A stretch of DNA of 27,618 bases, taken from the NCBI GenBank assembly GCA_964618895.1, contig CAZUDO010000017.1, forward strand, positions 1 through 27,618, in the 5' to 3' direction. Of the stretch, positions 22,484 to 27,618 are shown in pieces. Source of the DNA: CAZUDO01 sp964618895. Its GTDB lineage: Bacteria; Desulfobacterota; Binatia; DP-6. The position numbers were made by a program, and so were the translations under genes. The notes under the pieces are model-generated. The model was not told where the DNA came from, did no database searches, and saw only the letters and a list, made by a program, of their open reading frames with translations. Numbering within the stretch: position 1 is the stretch's first letter; every line of letters begins with the position of its first letter.

Positions 22484-23186
22484 GGGGATGAGGCGAGCGG
22501 GTCGAGACGCACGCGTGTGGCCCGCGCCCCGATGATTGCCGCGCGCCGGCTGAGGGCGGGGGTCGGCGCCGCCGGGTTTCGCCGGCGCGGGTTCGGGAGC
22601 GCGGCCACCAGCAGCGCCGCCTGCGGCGGAGTGAGACGGGCGGCCGGCACCCCGAAGTAGCGTTGCGCCGCGGCCTCGACGCCGTACAGCCCGTCGCCCC
22701 ACTCGACGACGTTCACGTAGACCTCCAGGATGCGACGCTTGCCCCACGCCAGCTCGAGCAGGCCGGCGAGCGGGATCTCGAGGGCCTTGCGCACGTAGCT
22801 CCGGCTGGGCCACAGGAACACGCTGCGGGCGCACTGCATGGTGATGGTGCTGGCGCCGCGTGGCGGACGGCCGGGGCGGCGGGTACGCCACGCCTGCAGC
22901 AGCTCGTGGACATCGACACCGGCGTGCGAGAAGAAGCGGGCGTCCTCGGCAGCCAGGACGGTGCGCAGGAGCGTGGGCGGCACCGTGGCGAGGGGAATCC
23001 ACCGTCGGGTCAGGGTCGGGCGGCGTCCGGCGGCAAGGGCTTCGACCGCACGGAAGGCCATGAGGGTCGTCACCGGCGGGGCCACGACCCGGAGCGCGAG
23101 CACGATCGTCACGCCAGCGGCGGCCAGCGACAGGACGAGCCGGCCGACGCGGCGTCGTACGCCACCGCGGCCGGCAACCAGCACCG

Positions 23187-23711
23187 CTATCGGCGCCAGA
23201 GACCGACGGCCTCGGCGAACTTGCGGCGCTCTTCCGCAGTCTGATCGGGATTCAGATCCGGGTGGTTGCGCTTCAGGAACCGTCGCCACGCGGCCTGGAA
23301 CTCGGCCGGCGTGCACGTCGCTGGCAGGCGCAACATGCGCAGGAGGCGGGCCGGCTGGTTCACGGGGGCGCGGCGCGGGGCACGGGCCGCGCGCGGCCGC
23401 TTGGGCGGCGGCACGCTCCAGCGCTCGGCCACCCCGAGCCACCAGCGGAAGTCGGCGAGCACTTCGGCAAACGTGGGCTCCCGGCGCCAGGTGTGCGGGA
23501 ACCATTCCCGGTAGAGCCGCCCGAGGAGCCCCTCGATCCGCAGGCGCAGCTCGGGCGGAATCGGGCCGCGCCGGGCGGCGAGCGCCGTGAGCAGCGCGTC
23601 CAGCTCGCTCTGATAGAACCCGCGCCGGTGTACCCAACGTGTGTGCACCGCCTTCCCGATCCAGGGATGCAGGCGACGCAGGAAGGCGTAGGCGGTGGCA
23701 GTCTGCTGCAT
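23187..23711 (-). CDS. J-domain-like protein with the domain at its C-terminus
   Basis: 174 aa, no signal peptide. Residues 1-100 are an Arg/Trp-rich helical region with no family I recognise (HPWIGKAVHTRWVHRRGFYQ; YREWFPHTWRREPTF), followed by a basic Pro/Arg linker. Residues 121-174 are J-domain-like: LLRMLRLPATCTPAEFQAAW, RRFLKRNHPDLNPDQ with the HPD tripeptide at 150-152, then ERRKFAEAVGLWRR. HPD is needed to stimulate DnaK ATPase. The domain ends directly after what would be helix III, so helix IV is missing. The gene sits 2 nt before mtgA, so cotranslation is likely. It may recruit DnaK to an envelope-related partner; that is speculation. The ATG has only a weak ribosome site. Confidence 0.72.
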   Translation of the reverse strand: MQQTATAYAFLRRLHPWIGKAVHTRWVHRRGFYQSELDALLTALAARRGPIPPELRLRIEGLLGRLYREWFPHTWRREPTFAEVLADFRWWLGVAERWSVPPPKRPRAARAPRRAPVNQPARLLRMLRLPATCTPAEFQAAWRRFLKRNHPDLNPDQTAEERRKFAEAVGLWRR

Positions 23712-23871
23712 GAGAGACGCGCGCGCAGCGCGTAAACCATGAGGAGATGACGGCGTGTCTCCCGAATGTCAACGGCGGCTGTGGCGCGACCGTCTCCACA
23801 GGCCGGTGGAGCGACGTCAGCGGTCCCGCCGGCGCTGGAAACAATCCGCCAAGCCTGGCACGAAGGGGGCC

Positions 23872-25122
23872 ATGATCCCCACGACGGCTCTCACGGTCGA
23901 CCAGATCGACCTCTCGGACATCGAGTTCTGGCGCCGGCCCGACCGCGACGCCTGCTTCGCCAGGCTCCGCCACGAGCGGCCGGTGGCCTGGTTCGAGGAG
24001 TTCGACGTCCCGGGCCTCGAGGCCATGAAGGGCCCCGGCTACTGGGCTGTGACGCGCTACGCCGATGTCATGCACGTGAGCCGCCACCCGGAGCTCTTCA
24101 ACTCCGGCAAGGGGGTCAACATCGTCGACACGCCTCCGGAATGGAACGAATTCTTCGGCTCGATGATCAGCATGGACGCGCCCCGCCACACCCAGCTCCG
24201 GCTGCTGGTCAACAAGGCGTTCATGCCGAAGACGGTGGCCCGGATCGAAGCCGACGTGCGCCTGAAGGCCAAGGCCATCGTCGACCGCATCGCCCCCCTC
24301 GGGCGCTGTGATTTCGTCGCCGACGTGGCGGCGCTGCTGCCGCTGCAGGTCATCTGCGAGATGATGGGCGTCCCCGAAGCGCAGTGGCGCCAGGTGTTCG
24401 AGAAGACGAACATCATCCTCGGCGCCGGCGATCCCGAGTACGGCACCGACCCGGCCATCGTCCTCGGCGCCGCCGTCGAGCTGTCACAGATCGGCCAGGA
24501 CCTCGGCCGGCGCCGCGTCGCCGAGCCCAGCGACGACCTGGTGTCGGCGCTCATGCACGCCGAGGTGGACGGGCAGCGGCTGACGACCGAGGAGCTGGGG
24601 TCGTTCTTCATCCTGCTCGTGGTCGCCGGCAACGAGACGACGCGGAACGCGATCAGCCACGGCCTGAAGGCGCTCACCGACCACCCGACAGAGCGCCGCC
24701 TCCTGCTGGACGACCTCGAGCGTGCGCTCCCCACTGCCACCGAGGAGATCGTCCGCTGGGCGTCGCCGGTGATCCACTTCCGGCGGACGGCGGTGCAGGA
24801 CACCGAGGTGGGCGGGCAGGCGATCCGCGCCGGCGACAAGGTGATCATGTGGTACAACTCGGCCAACCGCGACGAGACGGTCTTCCGTGATCCCTATACC
24901 TTCGACGTGCGCCGCGAGCCGAACGAGCACGTCGGCTTCGGGGCGGGCGGCCCGCACTTCTGTCTGGGCGCCAACCTCGCCCGGCGGGAGATCCAGGTGA
25001 TGTTCCGCGAGCTGCTGCAACGGCTGCCGGACATCCACGTGTCGGGAGCGCCCGACATGCTGCTCTCCGGCTTCATCCACGGCATCAAGCGGATGCCGGC
25101 GGAATGGACGCCGGTCGGCTGA
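23872..25122 (+). CDS. Cytochrome P450
   Basis: 416 aa, soluble bacterial type, from MIPTTALTVDQIDLSDIEFW. The open frame extends to 23755, but the upstream codons read as an Arg-rich non-protein stretch, and GGGGGCC precedes this ATG. I-helix AGNETTRN (A252-N259) holds the E255-T256 oxygen-activation pair. The K-helix ExxR is E292/R295, followed by RRTAVQDTEVGG. The heme loop FGAGGPHFCLGANLARRE has the thiolate C364. The overall pattern, with the FNSGKGVNIVDTPPE and SMISMDAPRHTQLR blocks, resembles CYP124/125/142-type enzymes that hydroxylate terminal carbons of steroids or branched lipids; substrate not determined. No ferredoxin or reductase gene is adjacent. Confidence 0.9.
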   Translation: MIPTTALTVDQIDLSDIEFWRRPDRDACFARLRHERPVAWFEEFDVPGLEAMKGPGYWAVTRYADVMHVSRHPELFNSGKGVNIVDTPPEWNEFFGSMISMDAPRHTQLRLLVNKAFMPKTVARIEADVRLKAKAIVDRIAPLGRCDFVADVAALLPLQVICEMMGVPEAQWRQVFEKTNIILGAGDPEYGTDPAIVLGAAVELSQIGQDLGRRRVAEPSDDLVSALMHAEVDGQRLTTEELGSFFILLVVAGNETTRNAISHGLKALTDHPTERRLLLDDLERALPTATEEIVRWASPVIHFRRTAVQDTEVGGQAIRAGDKVIMWYNSANRDETVFRDPYTFDVRREPNEHVGFGAGGPHFCLGANLARREIQVMFRELLQRLPDIHVSGAPDMLLSGFIHGIKRMPAEWTPVG

Positions 25123-25137
25123 GACGCTGCGCCTCGT

Positions 25138-25155
25138 CCCCGCCCGTCAGCGGGG
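25138..25155 (+). terminator. Candidate short terminator hairpin after the P450 gene
   Basis: CCCCGC (25138-25143) pairs with GCGGGG (25150-25155) across a 6-nt loop, 15 bp after the P450 stop codon. There is no T-run, so this is a positional inference only. Confidence 0.3.
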
Positions 25156-25358
25156 TCGGTCCCGACAGCAGGCGCTGCATGCGTTCGCTGGCGTTGCCGG
25201 CGCCGATGGCGAAGAAGGGGTCGATCAGCTCGGGGTCGGAGGGCGGACTGATCGACGCCGCACGGGCGGCGCACGAACATCGGCGGGGAGGGGTGGCGAC
25301 GAACCGTGCTGCACCGCGAGGTGGTGGCTGCTGCGGGACGGCTGAGCCGCGAAGTGCC

Positions 25359-25387
25359 TTGACGGGCAGAGGGTGAGGGTGGATAGT
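25359..25387 (+). promoter_or_regulatory. Sigma-70-like promoter of the DUF7450-like secreted protein
   Basis: TTGACG (25359-25364), 17-nt spacer, then GATAGT (25382-25387). The expected transcription start would be about 15 nt before the ATG at 25410. The -35 matches five and the -10 four of six consensus bases. The rest of the 287-bp gap after the P450 gene holds no other signal except the hairpin at 25138 and a coding-like minus-strand stretch discussed under findings. Confidence 0.5.
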
Positions 25388-25409
25388 CCGCGGCAGGGGG
25401 GGTGTTCCG

Positions 25410-26063
25410 ATGAGACGAGGCGCTCGTGCCGCTCTCTCGCTGGTGTTCGCCGTCGCCGCCACCGCGCCTGCCGCCGCTCAGGTCCCCGACCACCTGAAGT
25501 GCTACAGGATCAAGGATCCGGCGGCCAAGGCCCGCTATACAGTCGATCTCGTGCCGGGCGTTCCTCTGCCTCCGGAAATCGGGTGCCGGGTGAGCGTCCC
25601 GGGTAAACTGCTCTGCGTCCCTGCGAGCAAGACGAACGTGAGCCCCCCGCCGCCCGGCGGCGGGGCGACCGGAACCCCGAATGCCTTCGTTTGCTACAAG
25701 GCGAAGTGTCCACCCGGAGCGATACCCCCGGTCCAGGTGCAGGACCAGTTCGGTGCTCGCGCGGTGCAGCCGAGCAAGGCGCAGCTGCTCTGCGCACCCG
25801 CCATCCCACCGAGTACCACGACGACGACCATGCCGCTTCCATCTTGCGGCAGTAGCCCCTTCCCCGTCTGCAACGGGACCTGCCCGCCGGGTGACCCACC
25901 CTGCGTCGCCATCAATGCTCCGGATTTCACCGGCTGCGCCTGTCCCCCGGTTCAGTGCGGAACCTTCCCGACCTGCGGTGGACCGTGTCCGCCCGGGAAG
26001 GTGTGCGTGGCCTTCAGCTTGCCCGGGTTCGAGATCTGCGCTTGCTCCGAACCTCCCCCGTGA
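25410..26063 (+). CDS. Secreted Cys-rich protein with DUF7450-like N-terminal region
   Basis: 217 aa. The signal peptide ends near AAAQ (residue 24). The mature N-terminus, VPDHLKCYRIKDPAAKARYT, leads to LLCVPASKTNV and then, after a Pro/Gly linker, FVCYKAKCPPGAIPPV with DQFGARAVQPSKAQLLCAPA. This looks like a twofold repeat (about 30-75 and 94-133) that I know from uncharacterised secreted proteins called DUF7450, frequent in Binatia and relatives. A Thr-rich linker (TTTTTMP) leads to two short Cys modules, CNGTCPPGDPPC...GCACPP and CGGPCPPGKVCV...ICACSE. Function unknown; a cell-surface or matrix protein held by disulfides is inferred. Its own promoter is visible upstream. Confidence 0.75.
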   Translation: MRRGARAALSLVFAVAATAPAAAQVPDHLKCYRIKDPAAKARYTVDLVPGVPLPPEIGCRVSVPGKLLCVPASKTNVSPPPPGGGATGTPNAFVCYKAKCPPGAIPPVQVQDQFGARAVQPSKAQLLCAPAIPPSTTTTTMPLPSCGSSPFPVCNGTCPPGDPPCVAINAPDFTGCACPPVQCGTFPTCGGPCPPGKVCVAFSLPGFEICACSEPPP

Positions 26064-26128
26064 GCGGGTTGGGTTCGGAGAGCCGAAGTGCCGGACGGCG
26101 TTCCCGCCCAGGTAGGCGTCTCCGCCAC

Positions 26129-26195
26129 CGTCCCCGGTATCGTGGTTCGGGTAGCGCGAGCCGCACGCCGCCTTCGCTCTCGGTCACCGGGGACG
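26129..26195. repeat. 10-bp perfect inverted repeat between the secreted protein and pirin
   Basis: CGTCCCCGGT (26129-26138) and ACCGGGGACG (26186-26195) are perfect reverse complements separated by 47 nt. It lies in the otherwise empty 193-bp gap 26064-26256. It may form the base of a longer RNA structure or be a protein site; a chance match is possible in such GC-rich sequence. Confidence 0.35.
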
Positions 26196-26256
26196 ATCGA
26201 TGCCGCCGACGCACGACCAGCTGGACTACTGATGTGATCTGACGCCGAGGGGCACG

Positions 26257-27144
26257 ATGTCACCAACGAAGGACAAGTCGCTCAAGACGCTCCGCTGCAT
26301 CCAGCGAAGTGTGGACCGGCACTGGGTAGGCGACGGCTTTCCAGTGCGGACTCTCTTTGCCTACCCGAATCTGGGATCGGTCCTCAGTCCGTTCCTCCTG
26401 CTCGACTATGCCGGCCCGATAGCGTTCTCCCCGACGAGCGAACGCCGCGGCGTAGGCGAGCACCCGCATCGTGGCTTCGAGACGGTGACCATCGTCTACG
26501 CGGGTGAGGTCGAACACCGAGACTCCTCTGGTGGCGGCGGGAAGATTGGTCCTGGAGATGTCCAGTGGATGACCGCTGCCTCTGGGCTGGTGCACGAAGA
26601 GTTCCATGGCCACGACTTCGCGCGCCACGGCGGGATGTTCGAGATGGTGCAGCTCTGGGTGAACCTCCCTGCCAAGGACAAGATGGCGCCTCCTCGCTAC
26701 CAGGGGATCGTGAGTATCGAGATTCCCACTGTGCAGCTCGCCGATGGCCATGGAAGTGTGCGGGTCATCGCCGGAGAGTTCGCGGGAACGAGAGGACCGG
26801 CAAAGACCTTCACGCCCATCGAGGTCTGGGATCTTCGCCTCGAGAGTGACCAGCGGACGGATCTTACCGTGCCCGAAGGCTACACGACGGCGCTCGTCGT
26901 GCTGCGCGGCGGCCTGCGCGTGAACGGTTCCGAGGAGCTCGCCCCGGCAGAGGTTGGGCTCTTTGACCGCACGGGGAAGAACATCTGCGTCGACAGCGCG
27001 AAGGGCGTGACCGCGTTGCTACTCGCGGGTGAGCCGATCGAGGAGCCTATCGTCGGGCAGGGGCCGTTCGTGATGAACAGTCCGCAGGAGATTCGACAGG
27101 CGATGTTGGACTACCAGAGCGGCAAGATGGGACACTTGCGGTGA
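26257..27144 (+). CDS. Pirin family protein (bicupin)
   Basis: 295 aa. The N-terminal cupin has the pirin iron site: H69 and H71 in GEHPHRGFETVTIVYAGEVE, then H113 and E115 in ASGLVHEEFH, corresponding to His56/His58/His101/Glu103 of human pirin. The core strands LSPFLLLDYAGP and VWDLRLE are present. The C-terminal cupin (VLRGGLRVNGSEELAPAEVG) is degenerate, as usual. Bacterial pirins include quercetin 2,3-dioxygenase-like enzymes and redox-responsive partners; the role here is unknown. GAGGGG lies 6 nt before the ATG. Codon use is visibly less GC-biased at third positions than in all neighbours, hinting at recent acquisition. Downstream there is only the barrel stub and comM. Confidence 0.88.
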   Translation: MSPTKDKSLKTLRCIQRSVDRHWVGDGFPVRTLFAYPNLGSVLSPFLLLDYAGPIAFSPTSERRGVGEHPHRGFETVTIVYAGEVEHRDSSGGGGKIGPGDVQWMTAASGLVHEEFHGHDFARHGGMFEMVQLWVNLPAKDKMAPPRYQGIVSIEIPTVQLADGHGSVRVIAGEFAGTRGPAKTFTPIEVWDLRLESDQRTDLTVPEGYTTALVVLRGGLRVNGSEELAPAEVGLFDRTGKNICVDSAKGVTALLLAGEPIEEPIVGQGPFVMNSPQEIRQAMLDYQSGKMGHLR

Positions 27145-27231
27145 AGGTAGCCCGGTTTCAGGAGAGCGGGAGACGCGAGTGGTGTTGTAGACACGCGGGC
27201 GGCGGGAGACCGCAGTCCAAGAACGTGCGTC

Positions 27232-27396
27232 CAACAAGAGGAGGTCGAGCGCAACGATCAGGTGGACGCGTCGGTCGGCGCGAAATGGCGCTTCGCCGAG
27301 TCGGGCTTCATCGGCCTGAACGCCATCGTGCCGCTCGACGAGCAGGGGCTGCGCCCGGACGTGATCCCGACCCTCGAGGTCGAGTACGTGTTCTAG
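27232..27396 (+). pseudogene. C-terminal stub of an outer-membrane beta-barrel protein
   Basis: The frame reads VERNDQVDASVGAKWRFAES, then GFIGLNAIVPLDEQGLRPDV and ends TLEVEYVF-stop. Alternating hydrophobic/polar strands and a terminal Phe after an aromatic are the hallmark of barrels assembled by the Bam complex. Upstream, the frame quickly stops looking like protein and reaches a TAG at 27148, so only the last 50 or so residues remain. The parent was probably an OMP/transporter-like protein of unknown family. The 87 bp between pirin and this stub hold no other feature. Confidence 0.55.
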
Positions 27397-27452
27397 CGGG
27401 TCACCGCCCGACTCGATTTCCACAAGGGGATGCGGATTCAGCTCCGACGCGC

Positions 27453-27618
27453 TCACGCCCCGGATCGTCGATCGAGACTCCGGTACTGGATCGCCTCGGC
27501 GAGGTGCGAGGTGGTGATCTCGTCTTCGCCCGCGAGATCGGCGATCGTCCGCGCTACGCGTAGGATGCGCGTGTACGCCCGTGCCGACAGCCCCAGGCGC
27601 TCGCTCGCGGCCTCGAGG
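27453..27618 (-). CDS. comM: ComM/YifB-type magnesium-chelatase-like AAA+ ATPase, C-terminal end only
   Basis: The minus-strand frame is open from the right edge to TGA at 27453. It reads ERLGLSARAYTRILRVARTI, then ADLAGEDEITTSHLAEAIQY and RSLDRR-SGA. This is the conserved C-terminal block of YifB/ComM proteins (LS.R...R.L.VARTIADL....I...H..EA..YR). ComM is a hexameric helicase promoting branch migration during natural transformation in some bacteria. Only 54 codons are visible; the rest lies beyond the window. Bases 27397-27452 between it and the barrel stub show nothing. Confidence 0.85.
   Translation of the reverse strand, partial: LEAASERLGLSARAYTRILRVARTIADLAGEDEITTSHLAEAIQYRSLDRRSGA

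Noticed and set aside
23185..24189. Upstream continuation of the mtgA frame to 24189
   Set aside because: It runs antisense through the P450 gene and out of frame through the J-domain gene, and has no protein-like features; the GTG at 23184 fits MtgA length.

Overview
The window is a 27.6 kb piece of a very GC-rich bacterial chromosome with strong G/C preference at third codon positions. No rRNA, tRNA, CRISPR, transposase or phage gene was seen. Two protein types suggest the source: secreted Cys-rich proteins with CR..AGVCD.AENC repeats (left end), and a secreted protein beginning DHLKCY.IKD with an LLCVP.SKTNV motif (25.4 kb, of the kind I know as DUF7450). Both are common in Candidatus Binatia (Binatota/Desulfobacterota_B) and related delta-proteobacterial lineages. 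Together with the GC content this makes an uncultured Binatia-like or Myxococcota-like bacterium likely. This is an inference, not a classification.

Layout, left to right. 0-4.6 kb holds envelope and secreted functions: a truncated Cys-rich secreted protein, a convergent secreted M11-like (gametolysin-type) metalloprotease, the collapsed remnant of a GH79-like glycoside hydrolase, and a small 80-aa gene ending in a strong hairpin. 4.7-4.83 kb is a perfect 40-bp inverted repeat with a nested hairpin. 4.9-10.8 kb is a tightly packed plus-strand block: type IIA topoisomerase subunits (parC then parE), two tiny membrane-protein ORFs and a secreted PL10-type pectate lyase, with overlapping or abutting stops and starts. 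10.8-12.0 kb has a secreted unknown protein on the minus strand and two C-terminal gene stubs (TPR protein; YfhO-like membrane protein).

12.0-14.5 kb is a minus-strand operon: a ribbon-helix-helix/zinc-ribbon regulator, an alpha/beta hydrolase and a luciferase-like flavin monooxygenase, with a dyad at its promoter. 14.6-17.8 kb (plus) has a DsbA-like thioredoxin-fold lipoprotein, an elongation factor P with an EfpL/YeiP-type loop, and an N-acyl-D-amino-acid deacylase-like amidohydrolase. 17.8-22.5 kb is the most coherent regulatory unit: an ArsR-type winged helix fused to a SAM-dependent methyltransferase, with a palindrome just upstream, overlapping by ATGA a complete cobalamin-dependent methionine synthase (metH). 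The fusion lacks the Cys-containing ArsR metal site, so SAM/SAH sensing for methionine-cycle control is a reasonable hypothesis.

22.4-23.7 kb (minus) carries a C-terminal J-domain protein and the peptidoglycan glycosyltransferase mtgA. The mtgA 3' end overlaps metH antisense. 23.9-25.1 kb is a cytochrome P450, 25.4-26.1 kb the DUF7450-like secreted protein with a recognisable promoter, and 26.3-27.1 kb a pirin whose codon use is less GC-biased. The right end has the C-terminal stub of an outer-membrane beta-barrel protein and the 3' end of a comM/yifB-type AAA+ gene running out of the window.

Overall this is mostly housekeeping sequence interleaved with secreted Cys-rich and polysaccharide-acting proteins, plus an unusual number of decayed gene ends. 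I see no clear defence system or biosynthetic cluster. The best leads for something little described are the ArsR-methyltransferase/metH unit, the EfpL-like loop in EF-P, the large inverted repeat before parC, and the coupled micro-ORFs after parE.
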